Positions 35,620 through 46,698 of a stretch of DNA of 57,138 bases are shown piece by piece. The stretch comes from Polynucleobacter sp. (GTDB lineage: Bacteria; Pseudomonadota; Gammaproteobacteria; Burkholderiales; Burkholderiaceae). The position numbers were made by a program, and so were the translations under genes. The notes under the pieces are model-generated. The model saw only the letters and a list, made by a program, of their open reading frames with translations. It ran no database searches and was not told the origin of the DNA. Position 1 is the first letter of the stretch, and every line of letters begins with the position of its first letter. Location: NCBI RefSeq assembly GCF_018500155.2, contig NZ_JAHBAK020000009.1, positions 1 to 57,138 on the forward strand, in the 5' to 3' direction.

Positions 35620-36590
35620 GCAAAAATTTAGGATCAAATGTAGTGAATCAATTTAACGCCAATGGTGAGTTAACCCATTTACTGACGCTGGAAGGTCTGC
35701 CAAAAGAGCAAATTTTGCATATTCTCGATACTGCCAAACAGTTTGTCAGCGTTACTGATCCTTCTAGAGAGGTCAAGAAAGTCCCTTTACTCAGGGGTAA
35801 AAGCGTATTTAATCTCTTCTTTGAAAACTCTACCCGTACGAGAACGACTTTTGAGATTGCGGCTAAGCGCCTCTCAGCGGATGTGATCAATTTGGATATC
35901 TCTACTTCCTCCACCGCGAAGGGTGAAAGCTTACTGGACACGATTGATAACTTAGTCGCGATGCAGGCCGATATTTTTGTAGTGCGCCACAGTGTATCTC
36001 GTGCACCTATTGAAATTGCTACGCATGTGCCGCCTCATGTGCACGTGATTAATGCAGGTGATGGTAGTCATCAGCACCCTACGCAAGGTTTATTGGACAT
36101 GTACACCATGCGTCACTTTAAGCAGCAATTCAAAGGGCTCAAAGTGGCAATTGTCGGTGATATCGTCCACTCCCGAGTAGCGAAATCCAATATTCATGCA
36201 CTCACTACTTTAGGTTGCGAAGATATTCGCGCGATCGGTCCAGAAAGTCTTTTGCCAAGCAATTTGGATATGTTGGGCGTCAAAGTCTTTCATACGATGG
36301 AAGAAGGACTTAAGGACGTTGATGTGGTGATGACTTTGCGCATTCAGAAAGAGCGTATGGAAGCAGGTCAAGTTCCAGAGGGCGATGCATTTTTCAAGCA
36401 GTATGGTTTAAACCCTCAGCGCTTGGCGCTTGCGAAATCGGACGCCATTGTGATGCACCCAGGCCCCATGAATCGTGGAGTGGAGATTGATTCCGCTGTT
36501 GCTGATGGTCCGCAGGCCGTTATTTTGAATCAAGTGACCTTTGGTATTGCGGTTCGTATGGCGGTGATGTCCATCGTTGCGGGTAATTAA
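35616..36590 (+). CDS. pyrB: Aspartate carbamoyltransferase catalytic subunit
   Basis: [31 protein letters not shown]; overlaps pyrR end. Confidence 0.97.
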   Translation: MSKNLGSNVVNQFNANGELTHLLTLEGLPKEQILHILDTAKQFVSVTDPSREVKKVPLLRGKSVFNLFFENSTRTRTTFEIAAKRLSADVINLDISTSSTAKGESLLDTIDNLVAMQADIFVVRHSVSRAPIEIATHVPPHVHVINAGDGSHQHPTQGLLDMYTMRHFKQQFKGLKVAIVGDIVHSRVAKSNIHALTTLGCEDIRAIGPESLLPSNLDMLGVKVFHTMEEGLKDVDVVMTLRIQKERMEAGQVPEGDAFFKQYGLNPQRLALAKSDAIVMHPGPMNRGVEIDSAVADGPQAVILNQVTFGIAVRMAVMSIVAGN

Positions 36591-36607
36591 ATAGCGCATC
36601 GGGCTTG

Positions 36608-37954
36608 ATGACAGTGATGCCGCAGATCTTGGTTGCTCCAGAAAAAAAGCGTTGGCTGATACTGTCGCACGGTTTTAATATGGATGGTCGCGCTGCCAGC
36701 TTGACAGTGACCGATAAGATTCCTCACTTGCTCGAAGCGGGCGTACAACCGATCGTCTTTAGTGCCATTACAGGGATCAAGGATGAGCGCTTTGCACATC
36801 ATCAATTTTTAGCATGGGGTCCAGCCGGTTTTCGGTTTGACTTTCGTCATTGGATCGCCAATCAATATGGGCGTGGCTGGTTTTACAAAATTACGACTCG
36901 CACAGTATCGTTGTTGCTAGCACCATTCATTGCTATTGAGAAATTATTACTAGGGTATTCAAGTCAGTGGTCTTGGGCTATCCCTGCTTTTCTTCACGGT
37001 CGGAAACTGATTCGTAGTGGCAAAGTGGATGTGGTGTATTCCAGTGGAGGCGCATGGTCGGCGCATCTAGCAGGTTTATGGTTAAAAAAGTCGACAGGTA
37101 TTGAGTTGATCAGCGAGATTCATGACCCGCTGGTGATTCGTAAAAGCCCTCAAGACCAAGGCTTTGAAAAACCAACCAATCGCGATGCTGCCTTTAGGCA
37201 ATTCTTAGAGAAGAAGTTATGTCAGCATGCGGATTATGTTTGGTGGTTAACTGAAGGTGCATTGCATTATGCAAAGGTACGTAATCCAGAGTTGGGCACT
37301 CCAAAGAACGCTCACGGATTTGTGGTGACCCCAGGGGCAGAGCCTCCAAGTCACACACAATTTACAACCAAACACCAATACTCTGAGTACTTAAATCTGT
37401 GCCACTTTGGATCATTAGCAAAAGATCGCTCTTTATCAACCATTCTGTCTGCGTTCAATGCACTATTTGCAAAGCGTCCAGAAGCGCGCGCTCATATCCG
37501 CATTCATGTATATGGCGCTTCTTTGGACGCCCTTTCAGTAGAATTTGTTGAGCGCTGCGGACTTGATGATGTGGTGGTGACCCATGGCCGCCTGGAAAAA
37601 GATCCTCGGTCCGGTATCTCTGGCAGGGAGCAGGTTATTGAAAAAATGCAGCAGGCTGATGTCTTGATTTTGTTGCATGGACAGGGTGAAGAATGCGCTG
37701 AATACATTCCTTCAAAACTCTATGATTATTTGTGGACAGGTCGTCCTATCTGGGGGATCACGCATCGCAATCCCCAGTTAAATGAGATGCTTAGTGCCCG
37801 CAATGCTTATTTGAGTGCTAGTGGTGACGAGTCTGGTATTGCGATGACTCTAGAAAAAATTTGGTTAGATTGGCAGCAGAAAAATCTCAACCCAGTATTG
37901 GGTAGTCCAGTGGGCGTGAACCAAGCCGTGCAAAAGATTCTGGAAACGATTTAA
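36608..37954 (+). CDS. Glycosyltransferase (GT4/GT-B-like), first gene of the polysaccharide cluster
   Basis: N-terminal SHGFNMDGRAASLTVTDKIPHLLEAGVQPIVFS, C-terminal LHGQGEECAEYIPSKLYDYLWTGRPIWGI. Confidence 0.75.
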   Translation: MTVMPQILVAPEKKRWLILSHGFNMDGRAASLTVTDKIPHLLEAGVQPIVFSAITGIKDERFAHHQFLAWGPAGFRFDFRHWIANQYGRGWFYKITTRTVSLLLAPFIAIEKLLLGYSSQWSWAIPAFLHGRKLIRSGKVDVVYSSGGAWSAHLAGLWLKKSTGIELISEIHDPLVIRKSPQDQGFEKPTNRDAAFRQFLEKKLCQHADYVWWLTEGALHYAKVRNPELGTPKNAHGFVVTPGAEPPSHTQFTTKHQYSEYLNLCHFGSLAKDRSLSTILSAFNALFAKRPEARAHIRIHVYGASLDALSVEFVERCGLDDVVVTHGRLEKDPRSGISGREQVIEKMQQADVLILLHGQGEECAEYIPSKLYDYLWTGRPIWGITHRNPQLNEMLSARNAYLSASGDESGIAMTLEKIWLDWQQKNLNPVLGSPVGVNQAVQKILETI

Positions 37955-37972
37955 GGTTAACGGTTAGGGTAC

Positions 37973-39415
37973 TTAAGCCCTGCCGTACTGATCCTCAAAG
38001 CGCACAATGTCGTCTTCGCCTAAGTAGTCGCCGACTTGAGCTTCAATAATCACCAAAGGTGTATCGCCCAAATTGGTCAGGCGATGCTGCGTTTCTTTGG
38101 GGATGTAGGTAGATTCATTGGCATTGAGGTGCAAGACCTTGTCACCATTAACGATTTCTGCTTTGCCAGCAATGACCACCCAGTGCTCATTACGATGGTG
38201 GTGCATTTGCAAGGAAAGTTTTCCGCCTGGGTGCACCACAATACGTTTAATTTTGTAATCAGGACCTTCTTCGATCACTGTGTATGTGCCCCAAGGACGA
38301 TGCACGGTGCTGTGATAGCTAGCACGTTCATCTTGTGCTTTATTCAGTGAATCAACCACTTTCTTGACGGACTGAGAATGCCCTTTAGCGCTAACCAGCA
38401 GAGCGTCTGGCGTATCAACGATGATAAGGTTATCTAGGCCGACTGCAGCAATTAAGCGCTCACGACCAAAAACAAAGTTGTTAGAAGAGTCTACAAAAAT
38501 GGCTTTGCCCTGTGCGGCATTGCCATGCTCATCTTCGGGAAAATGTTTTGCCATCGCATCCCAAGAGCCCACGTCATCCCAATCAAAGCTGGCATTGACG
38601 GAAACGACATTGGGCGCTTTTTCCATAATGGCGTAATCCAAAGAGATATCTTCAATGGTAGCCATCGTAGTTTTGTCCAGCGTCAGCGAACTGTTGCCAG
38701 ATTGATTCTGCGTGCTTGCTTGCCAACAAGTTTGCACTTGTTGCAACAATTTAGGGGCAATATCGCCAGCTACCTTAATCAAAGTATTCGGCGTAAAACA
38801 GAACATGCCTGAGTTCCAATGGTAGTTACCAGCGGCAACATATTGCTCGGCTACTGAAAGTGCAGGCTTCTCAACAAATTGCTCAACAATGCGACCTTCA
38901 GCATTGCGTGGAGTGTGTACCGCCTTACCGAGCTTAAGATAACCATAGCCAGTTTCTGCGTGGGTTGGGGGAATGCCAAAAGTGACTAGGTTTCCTTCTT
39001 GTGCAAAATCAACCGCCTTGGAAACAGCCATTTCAAAACCGACTTTGTCATGAATGACATGATCGGCTGGCAAGACTAGCATTGGAATATCACCACGACC
39101 AGCGTCTTTGGCGGCCAAGGCAGCAAAGAGCACCGCAGGAGCGGTGTTACGTCGCAAAGGTTCAATAATGGTGAGCTTGGCTTCTTGCTCGGAATCTTTT
39201 AAATCCGCAACCACTTGAAAACCTAGACTTTCAGAAGTCACGATACAAAGCCATGGGTTGGTAGAGGTAATGCGATTGGCAGTTTCACTAAGGAGTGAGT
39301 GTTGACTGGCCACCGGCATAAATACTTTTGGACGGTTCTCACGAGAAACGGGCCACAGACGGGAGCCGGCTCCCCCACAGATAATTACCATCGAAAAGTT
39401 AAGATTCATCGGCAA
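37973..39415 (-). CDS. manC: Mannose-1-phosphate guanylyltransferase / mannose-6-phosphate isomerase
   Basis: VIICGGAGSRLWPVSRENRPKVFMPV and cupin C-terminus HRPWGTYTVIEEG..YKIKRIVVHPGGKLSLQMHHHRNEHWVVIAG. Confidence 0.96.
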   Translation of the reverse strand: MPMNLNFSMVIICGGAGSRLWPVSRENRPKVFMPVASQHSLLSETANRITSTNPWLCIVTSESLGFQVVADLKDSEQEAKLTIIEPLRRNTAPAVLFAALAAKDAGRGDIPMLVLPADHVIHDKVGFEMAVSKAVDFAQEGNLVTFGIPPTHAETGYGYLKLGKAVHTPRNAEGRIVEQFVEKPALSVAEQYVAAGNYHWNSGMFCFTPNTLIKVAGDIAPKLLQQVQTCWQASTQNQSGNSSLTLDKTTMATIEDISLDYAIMEKAPNVVSVNASFDWDDVGSWDAMAKHFPEDEHGNAAQGKAIFVDSSNNFVFGRERLIAAVGLDNLIIVDTPDALLVSAKGHSQSVKKVVDSLNKAQDERASYHSTVHRPWGTYTVIEEGPDYKIKRIVVHPGGKLSLQMHHHRNEHWVVIAGKAEIVNGDKVLHLNANESTYIPKETQHRLTNLGDTPLVIIEAQVGDYLGEDDIVRFEDQYGRA

Positions 39416-39431
39416 ATTTTACCTAAAGAAA

Positions 39432-39454
39432 AGGGGGTCAAGAGACCCCCTGTT
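39432..39454 (-). terminator. Strong hairpin terminator downstream of gmd-fcl
   Basis: agggggtc-aaga-gaccccct, 8-bp GC-rich stem; T-rich (TTTTCTTT) on the minus-strand 3' side. Confidence 0.75.
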
Positions 39455-39481
39455 TTCAAAAGCATATTTTTACCAACTCAA

Positions 39482-40423
39482 TTACTTCAAAGTTGGCGCC
39501 ACATGCTCCAAGAACCAGTGATAAGCATCCTGGATACCTGGGCGCAGGGCAATTTCAGCCTTCCAGCCCAAGGCGTTGGCTTTACTGACATCCAATAGTT
39601 TTTGGGGGGTGCCATCGGGTTTTGAGGTGTCAAACTGTAATTCCCCTTCAAAACCGACTACCGAGACCACCTCTTCGACCAATTCGCGGATTGTGATGTC
39701 GTTGCCGCAGCCAATATTCACAAAAGAGCCGTCATAGCCTTGTTCCATGAGCATGACGCAGGCTCTGGCCATATCGTCCACGTGTAAGAACTCGCGGCGT
39801 GGTTTGCCTGAACCCCACACCATTAAGTGGGAGTCTTTACGTAATTTAGCTTCATGTGCCTTGCGAATCAGGGCTGGCAGCACATGGGAGTTATTTAAGT
39901 CGTAGTTATCTCCCGGACCATAAAGGTTGGTTGGCATGACGCTCACGTATTTTGTGCCGTACTGACGGTTGTAGTTCTCACACAGCTTAATGCCAGCAAT
40001 TTTGGCCAAAGCATAAGGCTCATTGGTTTGCTCTAAGGGGCCGGTGAGCAAATACTCTTCTTTGATTGGCTGAGGGCAGTCTCTAGGGTAGATGCAACTT
40101 GAGCCTAGAGACATTAAGTGCTTCACGCCTGCCAAATAGGCGCCATGCGTGAGATTGCACTCAATCATGAGATTTTGGTAAATAAAATCCGCGCGGTAAA
40201 TATTGTTTGCCTGAATGCCACCCACTTTTGCTGCCGCAATAAAAATGTAGTCTGGCTTTTCTTTTTGCAAGAAGGCATGTACCGCAGCTTGATCCAATAG
40301 ATCCAATTCTGCGTGGGTACTTGTAATCACATTTTGGTAGCCACGGGATTTGAGCAGACGAGTGATACCACTGCCCACCATCCCACGATGACCAGCGACA
40401 TAAATCTTGGCGTCTTTATTCAT
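39482..40423 (-). CDS. fcl: GDP-L-fucose synthase
   Basis: [93 protein letters not shown]. Confidence 0.97.
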   Translation of the reverse strand: MNKDAKIYVAGHRGMVGSGITRLLKSRGYQNVITSTHAELDLLDQAAVHAFLQKEKPDYIFIAAAKVGGIQANNIYRADFIYQNLMIECNLTHGAYLAGVKHLMSLGSSCIYPRDCPQPIKEEYLLTGPLEQTNEPYALAKIAGIKLCENYNRQYGTKYVSVMPTNLYGPGDNYDLNNSHVLPALIRKAHEAKLRKDSHLMVWGSGKPRREFLHVDDMARACVMLMEQGYDGSFVNIGCGNDITIRELVEEVVSVVGFEGELQFDTSKPDGTPQKLLDVSKANALGWKAEIALRPGIQDAYHWFLEHVAPTLK

Positions 40424-41507
40424 TGCGACTGAGAGTGCTGTAGCCGTGTTTTTTTACTAATTCATCACGCTCAGCACCTTTGAGGTCCTCACGTACCATC
40501 TCTTTAACGAGATCTTCAAATGAAGTTGCAGGCACCCAGCCGAGTTTTTCTTTGGCTTTGGTTGCATCGCCTAAGAGGGTTTCTACTTCAGTAGGGCGGA
40601 AGTAGCGTGGATCAACTGCCACGATGCATTTACCGTTGGCATCGTAACCTTTTTCATCAACGCCTTGGCCTTTCCAAGTGATCTTCATGCCGAGTTCTTC
40701 GGCGGCGTAATCAATAAATTGACGCACGCTGTATTGCACGCCAGTAGCAATCACAAAGTCTTCTGGCTCTGCTTGTTGGAGCATGAGCCACTGCATCTCG
40801 ACATAGTCACGCGCATGGCCCCAGTCACGCTTGGCATCTAAGTTGCCAAGGTATAAGCACTCTTGCAAACCGAGCTTGATGCGCGCTAAGGCGCGAGTAA
40901 TTTTACGAGTTACAAAAGTCTCACCGCGAATCGGGCTCTCATGGTTAAACAAAATACCGTTACAAGCATAGATACCATAGGCTTCACGATAGTTCACGGT
41001 GATCCAGTAAGCATAGAGCTTGGCCACTGCATAAGGTGAGCGCGGATAAAACGGCGTCGTTTCTTTTTGTGGAATCTCTTGAACCAAGCCATAGAGTTCA
41101 GAAGTCGATGCTTGGTAGTAGCGGGTTTTCTTTTCTAATTTGAGGATGCGAATTGCTTCCAAAATACGTAGTGCACCTAATGCATCGGAGTTAGCGGTGT
41201 ACTCAGGCTCTTCAAAAGACACTGCAACGTGGGATTGCGCAGCCAAGTTGTAGATTTCATCTGGCTGAGTTTGTTGAATGATGCGAATCAGGCAAGAAGA
41301 ATCGGTGAGGTCACCATGATGCAAAGTGAGCTTAGAGCCTTCGATATGCGGATCGTGATAGAGGTGATCAATACGATCAGTATTAAAAAGAGAGGTGCGA
41401 CGTTTAATCCCATGTACTTCATAGCCCTTTTTGAGTAATAACTCGGCTAAATACGCACCATCTTGGCCAGTAATACCAGTAATGAGGGCAACTTTATTTT
41501 TTGACAT
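40416..41507 (-). CDS. gmd: GDP-mannose 4,6-dehydratase
   Basis: [44 protein letters not shown]. Confidence 0.98.
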   Translation of the reverse strand: MSKNKVALITGITGQDGAYLAELLLKKGYEVHGIKRRTSLFNTDRIDHLYHDPHIEGSKLTLHHGDLTDSSCLIRIIQQTQPDEIYNLAAQSHVAVSFEEPEYTANSDALGALRILEAIRILKLEKKTRYYQASTSELYGLVQEIPQKETTPFYPRSPYAVAKLYAYWITVNYREAYGIYACNGILFNHESPIRGETFVTRKITRALARIKLGLQECLYLGNLDAKRDWGHARDYVEMQWLMLQQAEPEDFVIATGVQYSVRQFIDYAAEELGMKITWKGQGVDEKGYDANGKCIVAVDPRYFRPTEVETLLGDATKAKEKLGWVPATSFEDLVKEMVREDLKGAERDELVKKHGYSTLSRNE

Positions 41508-41657
41508 GGGATTTTTCTTCAGAAATTCGATGAATGGTAAATACGCTATTGTAAATTGTTTTAAATCACGTTCCCGCGCCTAGCGGGCTCATTTCTTTAG
41601 ATGGCATATTCAAAAGTTTAGGAAATACAATGGGATGTATTTCAGGGCTAAATATAG

Positions 41658-42803
41658 GTGAGGGCATTGGGCAAAGCTGAGCGCGGTAGAACATTCTTGC
41701 GTAAGCTCGATCGCTGGATTGGCGTGCCATCTCTATGGATTTGGTCGCTTTTTCGCCATAAAAGACCTCAACCTGCGCAATTTCAACGAATTGGACTCTG
41801 TGTTTTTGCGGCCATTGGGGATGCCCTATTAGCCTCTAGTTTGATTGCAGACCTGAAAAAAGCCTATCCAGAGAGCAAAATCACGATATTTGCCACCCCA
41901 GCAAATGCAGTCACTTTTGAGCTCATTGAGGGGTATGACCAATTGGTTTTGGTGCCTATTACCAAGCCTTGGCAAGCCATTTCGGTGATGAGAAAACACC
42001 CAGTGGATCTCTTGATTGACACTTCCCAATGGTCTCGGATTGGCGCGGTAGTGGCTGCTTTTAGCGGAGCTCGCTGGACGATTGGCTTTGAAACAGAGGG
42101 GCAAAATCGCCACTTTGCCTATGATGACTCTGTAAAACATAGCCCAAAAGTGCATGAATTGAGCAATTTTGGGGCTTTATTGAACCCTTTAGGGCTTCGC
42201 TCCAACTTATCGCCTCCTATCGCAGTATCTCGCTTATTAGAGGCAAATTGCTTAAAAATTAGGCAACCTTATGTAGTTTTGCATCCTTGGGCCAGCGGTA
42301 ACCGCTTTGAACTTCGGGAGTGGCCAATCGATCGCTGGGTGGATTTAGCAAAAAGGCTCATTACAGCTGGGTATGGCGTTGTGATCACTGGAGGTCCCAG
42401 CGATGGCGACCGAGCCAGAATTTTATGTGAGCAAATTGGACATTCTCAAGGGCAAGCCTTAATAAATCTTGCTGGTAAAGCCAGTCTTCTAGAGACGGCA
42501 ACCTATTTGCAGTCTGCTGCAGCGGTGATTGCTGTCAATACGGGCACGATGCATCTGGCTGCCTTATTGGGGGCGCCCTTGGTTGCGTTGCATGGTCCCA
42601 CCAATCCCTTGCGCTGGGGCCCAGTGTATCCAGGTAGTCCACATGCTGACCGCACTGTGATTTTGGGCCTAGGCCCCAATGAGGGAGGGGCGTTTCTGAA
42701 CTTGGGTTTTGAGTACCCCGTTCACCCCACTTATCTCATGGATCAAATTTCTGTAGATGATGTAGTCGCTGCTTTGCGTAAATTTTCCATGAATGTGTCG
42801 TAG
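41658..42803 (+). CDS. Glycosyltransferase family 9 (heptosyltransferase-like)
   Basis: IGLCVFAAIGDALLASSLIADLKKAYPESKITIFA, AVNTGTMHLAALLGAPLVALHGPTNPLRWGP. Confidence 0.88.
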   Translation: MRALGKAERGRTFLRKLDRWIGVPSLWIWSLFRHKRPQPAQFQRIGLCVFAAIGDALLASSLIADLKKAYPESKITIFATPANAVTFELIEGYDQLVLVPITKPWQAISVMRKHPVDLLIDTSQWSRIGAVVAAFSGARWTIGFETEGQNRHFAYDDSVKHSPKVHELSNFGALLNPLGLRSNLSPPIAVSRLLEANCLKIRQPYVVLHPWASGNRFELREWPIDRWVDLAKRLITAGYGVVITGGPSDGDRARILCEQIGHSQGQALINLAGKASLLETATYLQSAAAVIAVNTGTMHLAALLGAPLVALHGPTNPLRWGPVYPGSPHADRTVILGLGPNEGGAFLNLGFEYPVHPTYLMDQISVDDVVAALRKFSMNVS

Positions 42804-42820
42804 TACTGCAAAATACGGCG

Positions 42821-44152
42821 ATGGCTGCATCCTTCCTCATTAATTCTTACCTGATCCGCGTTTTTGATTTTTTGATCATTAACTTGGTCGGTTTATGCAC
42901 CTTCTTTGCCATCCAGATTTTTAAAGATCCTGAATTGGATTTGCAGCGCTATGCCGCTTTGATGTTGCTCGCCAGTTTGGCATATTTATTTTTAACAAAC
43001 CGCGCTTATCGTTCTTGGCGTGGTGGAAACTTAATGGCCTTATTTGGACAGGTTGCTAGTGGCGTTTTAAAAACCTGGATTTTGATATTGATTTGGTTGG
43101 TGTTTAGCAAATCCACCGAAATGTATTCTCGTTTGTGGCTTGGCTCTTGGGCAGTGATCAGCTTATTCGTATTGTGTGGCAGCAGATTATTTAGTTACGT
43201 TTTAATTCGACGTTATCGCAGCAAAGGCGTGAATCTGCGACATATCGCCATTGTGGGATCGGGCGGTACCGCTGATGAAATTGCCCGGCGCATTAATGAA
43301 TCTTCCTGGTCGGGCTATCGGGTTCAACACCACTTGAGAGATCTGGATGCTGCTAAATTACATGAGCTCGCGAAGCAACCCCTGAATGAAATTTGGTTGG
43401 CATTACCAATGGGCGACGGCTCACAAATGCGCATGGTCATGGAGCATTTGCAGATGAGTACTGCCACAATCCGATTTGTGCCGGATTGGTTTTCATTCCG
43501 CTTGATTAATCATGGTGTCAGTGAAGTCTTGGGTATGCAGATGATTGATCTGTATGGCACGCCCATGACAGGCATGAATTTATTTCTTAAATCGATGGAA
43601 GATTATGTGCTTTCCATCTTGATATTAATTTTCATTAGTCCGCTGATGCTGATATTGGCCATTGGGGTCAAATTGAGTTCTCCGGGCCCGATTCTCTATC
43701 GCCAAGAGCGGGTGGGCTGGAATGGCGAAGTCTTCGAGATTTACAAATTTAGAACCATGCCAGTCGATCTTGAAGATGGCAAAGTCGTTTGGGGAGGTTC
43801 TGCCAATAAATCGGTTACACCATTCTCAAAATGGTTGCGTTCAACCAGTCTAGATGAATTGCCGCAATTTTTTAATGTACTGCAAGGCAAGATGTCGATC
43901 GTGGGTCCCAGACCTGAAAGACCGATCTTTGTTGAGCAATTCAAAAAAGAAATTCCGGACTACATGAAAAAGCATTTGGTGAAAGCCGGTATTACCGGTT
44001 GGGCGCAGATTCATGGATGGCGAGGTGACACCGACCTCAATGCCCGTATTGAACACGATTTGTACTACATTGAAAACTGGTCTCTTTGGCTAGATCTCAA
44101 AATTATTTTCTTCACTATCTTCCGCGGATTTGTGAATAAAAACGCTTACTAG
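42821..44152 (+). CDS. Undecaprenyl-phosphate sugar-1-phosphate transferase (WcaJ/WbaP-like polyprenyl glycosylphosphotransferase)
   Basis: N-terminal TM segments; C-terminal GVKLSSPGPILYRQERVGWNGEVFEIYKFRTM, TSLDELPQFFNVLQGKMSIVGPRPERPIFVEQF. Confidence 0.95.
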   Translation: MAASFLINSYLIRVFDFLIINLVGLCTFFAIQIFKDPELDLQRYAALMLLASLAYLFLTNRAYRSWRGGNLMALFGQVASGVLKTWILILIWLVFSKSTEMYSRLWLGSWAVISLFVLCGSRLFSYVLIRRYRSKGVNLRHIAIVGSGGTADEIARRINESSWSGYRVQHHLRDLDAAKLHELAKQPLNEIWLALPMGDGSQMRMVMEHLQMSTATIRFVPDWFSFRLINHGVSEVLGMQMIDLYGTPMTGMNLFLKSMEDYVLSILILIFISPLMLILAIGVKLSSPGPILYRQERVGWNGEVFEIYKFRTMPVDLEDGKVVWGGSANKSVTPFSKWLRSTSLDELPQFFNVLQGKMSIVGPRPERPIFVEQFKKEIPDYMKKHLVKAGITGWAQIHGWRGDTDLNARIEHDLYYIENWSLWLDLKIIFFTIFRGFVNKNAY

Positions 44153-44166
44153 AGCTTTAAAAACTG

Positions 44167-45564
44167 CTAGTGAACAGCGCGCTCATTCTTTGGCGCTAAA
44201 AGCATGGTGTTTAGTAATGCAATACAGAAAAATAAAATCTCAATCGTATGTTTGCTGCTAACCTCTGCAATAGTGAAAGTGAGCAGTAAATCCGCTGCAA
44301 TCCATATTGCCACTAAGCGATTCTCAGACTGTGTTTTTAGTGCAACCACTATTGTCGACAGTAATGCACCCAATGTGAAAATGAGCCCTGGAACTCCAAA
44401 GGCCAATCCCAGATCAATCCAAGCGCTATGCGAAGAGCGAATCATTGCCTCTGGAAAAGATTGTCGTATGACTTTACCTAGGGAGTGTTCAAGCATTCCA
44501 TAGCCAAGGGGATTTTGAATAAGTGAGCGGATGCCAGCAGTTGCCCAGGCAGCCCGTTCATAGTTGTTGGGGTACACCTGCTCGCCATTGTCGGTTTTAG
44601 GGTAGCCATATTTTTTAACATCTTGCCAATGAGGCACTTCATCAATTTTGATGGCAACACTGACGTCGTCGATGAAGTGATTCCATCCACGGTTGATACT
44701 TAAGTGTTGCTGTACAAACAAAATGATGAGTAGCGCAGGAATGAGTGTTGCTAAGCCAACCTTCCAATCGAGTTTTCCTAAACGGATTTGCCGTACTGAT
44801 TTAGAAATGCCAATAAAGAAAGCCCAGCTTGCCAGCAAAATGATGCCCACGCCAACCCCATTGCGTGTATCAATAATGGTGGTAAAGGCAAAGAGAATTA
44901 AAAAGGTGCCTAATACCCAAAAGCAATAGATAGGCCATGCGTATTGAGGGCGATTGTGGAGAAGGGTAGCAGCAGAGGAGCCGCAAACAGCGCTAATAAA
45001 GATGCCACCCATCAATACAGTGTTGATCTTATTTCCAAATGGGCTGGTGAAATAATAATTGGGCATGAAGAGTTGCCCAGAATGCGAATACGCTATTAAA
45101 TAGTGACTAAGCAAGTAAGCAAAGCTACATAAAATTCCAAACCACAAAAATTGTGCTCGTCGAGGATGTTGCTGTAATGCAATCCCAGTTGCCGCTCCGA
45201 TTAGAAGTGCCTCCAAGACTCTTAACCATGTGCTGGTGAGCTCTTTGAATTGCTGCCCTGGTTCTTGGGTAAATAACAGGTAATGCATGATCACCCAGGC
45301 CAACATGCAAATGGACAAAATGATGGGCAAAAATCGTAGTTTGGATTGCTTGAAATTACCTTGGCTGATATTTGCTGTCGGTATTTTGGAATATTGCCTC
45401 AGAAGCAATAGGGCGGTGAGGGCGCCAAGCGCTAAAAGCGCATTACGTAAGCCAATCGTATTGGTCAGCGACCAAACAGCCAGCAAGGTACTGCTAATCA
45501 GGATAATCAAGGCGCTCAAAAACGAAAAAGAGCGGTTTGAGCCTATAGGTTTCATATAATTCAA
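44167..45564 (-). CDS. O-antigen ligase-like polytopic membrane protein (WaaL/Wzy superfamily)
   Basis: About 10-12 hydrophobic segments; C-terminal IRSSHSAWIDLGLAFGVPGLIFTLGALL. Confidence 0.8.
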   Translation of the reverse strand: MNYMKPIGSNRSFSFLSALIILISSTLLAVWSLTNTIGLRNALLALGALTALLLLRQYSKIPTANISQGNFKQSKLRFLPIILSICMLAWVIMHYLLFTQEPGQQFKELTSTWLRVLEALLIGAATGIALQQHPRRAQFLWFGILCSFAYLLSHYLIAYSHSGQLFMPNYYFTSPFGNKINTVLMGGIFISAVCGSSAATLLHNRPQYAWPIYCFWVLGTFLILFAFTTIIDTRNGVGVGIILLASWAFFIGISKSVRQIRLGKLDWKVGLATLIPALLIILFVQQHLSINRGWNHFIDDVSVAIKIDEVPHWQDVKKYGYPKTDNGEQVYPNNYERAAWATAGIRSLIQNPLGYGMLEHSLGKVIRQSFPEAMIRSSHSAWIDLGLAFGVPGLIFTLGALLSTIVVALKTQSENRLVAIWIAADLLLTFTIAEVSSKHTIEILFFCIALLNTMLLAPKNERAVH

Positions 45565-45687
45565 TAATAACGGCTAAATCGGGAAAATCAGCCTCCCACC
45601 CCTTATGGTCCCGCTCGGGGGTCGATAAGGGTGCCATGTTTATAGTGACCGAGTGATGCAAATGCTGAGAATGGCAGATAGATTGGA

Positions 45688-46698
45688 ATGATTCTTTTAA
45701 CAGGCGCCACAGGATACATAGGCTCACACACTTGGCTTGAATTGCTCCAAGCTGGTCAGCGCGTCATTGGTATTGATAACTTTATTAATTCAAGCCCGAA
45801 GGTATTGGCGCGCCTAGAAAAACTCTCTGGTAAAAAATTAGAATTTCTTCAGGGCGACGTTTGCGACCCTGTTTTTTTAGAGTCCGTTTTTCAATCATTT
45901 CCCATCAAAGGGGTAGTGCACTTTGCATCACTCAAAGCTGTTGGCGAGTCCTACTCTAATCCTCTTCTTTATTATGAAAATAACATCAGTGGATTGATTG
46001 CTCTTTTGCAAGTAATGCAAAAGCATAGTTGCCATCATTTTGTCTTTAGTTCTTCTGCATGCGTATATGGTGATCCAGATGTAAGCCCTGTGAAAGAAGA
46101 CGCAGATTTGAAGCCGGAAAATCCTTATGGACAGACTAAGCTAATGAGTGAGCAAATATTGCGTGATCTTGAGAAATCAGATTCAAAATGGCGTGTAGCG
46201 TATTTGCGATATTTCAATCCCATAGGTGCGCATGAATCAGGAATGATTGGTGAAGATCCAAATGGAATTCCAAATAACTTATCTCCCTTGGTTGCTCGAG
46301 TTGCTGCAGGTCGTATGGAGGAATTAAAAGTTTATGGCAATGACTGGGAGACCCCCGATGGCACAGGAGTAAGAGACTACATCCATGTGGTTGATTTGGC
46401 TCGCGGCCATGTAAAAGCGGTTGAACATTTGTTATCAGGCAAGCCTTCATTAACGGTCAATTTGGGAACAGGCGTTGGTTATAGCGTGATGGATGTCATT
46501 CGTGCCTATGAAAAAGTCATCGGTCGCCCTATTCCTTATCGAGTGACTGATAGAAGGCCTGGCGATGTTGCGCTTTACTATGCCGATCCCTCCTTGGCGC
46601 GCGATCTTTTAGGATGGTGTGCTGAACGCAATCTAGAACAAATGTGTGCAGACAGTTGGCGTTGGCAGTCTCAAAATCCAATGGGCTACGAATCCTAA
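45688..46698 (+). CDS. galE: UDP-glucose 4-epimerase
   Basis: MILLTGATGYIGSHTWLELLQAGQRVIGIDNFINS, FSSSACVYGDP, NPYGQTKLMSEQILRDL, YFNPIGAHESGMIGEDP. Confidence 0.96.
   Translation: MILLTGATGYIGSHTWLELLQAGQRVIGIDNFINSSPKVLARLEKLSGKKLEFLQGDVCDPVFLESVFQSFPIKGVVHFASLKAVGESYSNPLLYYENNISGLIALLQVMQKHSCHHFVFSSSACVYGDPDVSPVKEDADLKPENPYGQTKLMSEQILRDLEKSDSKWRVAYLRYFNPIGAHESGMIGEDPNGIPNNLSPLVARVAAGRMEELKVYGNDWETPDGTGVRDYIHVVDLARGHVKAVEHLLSGKPSLTVNLGTGVGYSVMDVIRAYEKVIGRPIPYRVTDRRPGDVALYYADPSLARDLLGWCAERNLEQMCADSWRWQSQNPMGYES

Noticed and set aside
38036-38812. Several plus-strand ORFs inside manC
   Set aside because: Overlap a well-supported manC on the minus strand; low-information translations
41574-41590. 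Short cccgc-gccta-gcggg inverted repeat in the gmd / GT9 divergent region
   Set aside because: Only a 5-bp stem, no T tract; below what I would call structure
41658-42803. Naming the first GT9 gene waaF or waaQ
   Set aside because: GT9 family membership is clear but substrate and position in the core cannot be decided from sequence reading alone
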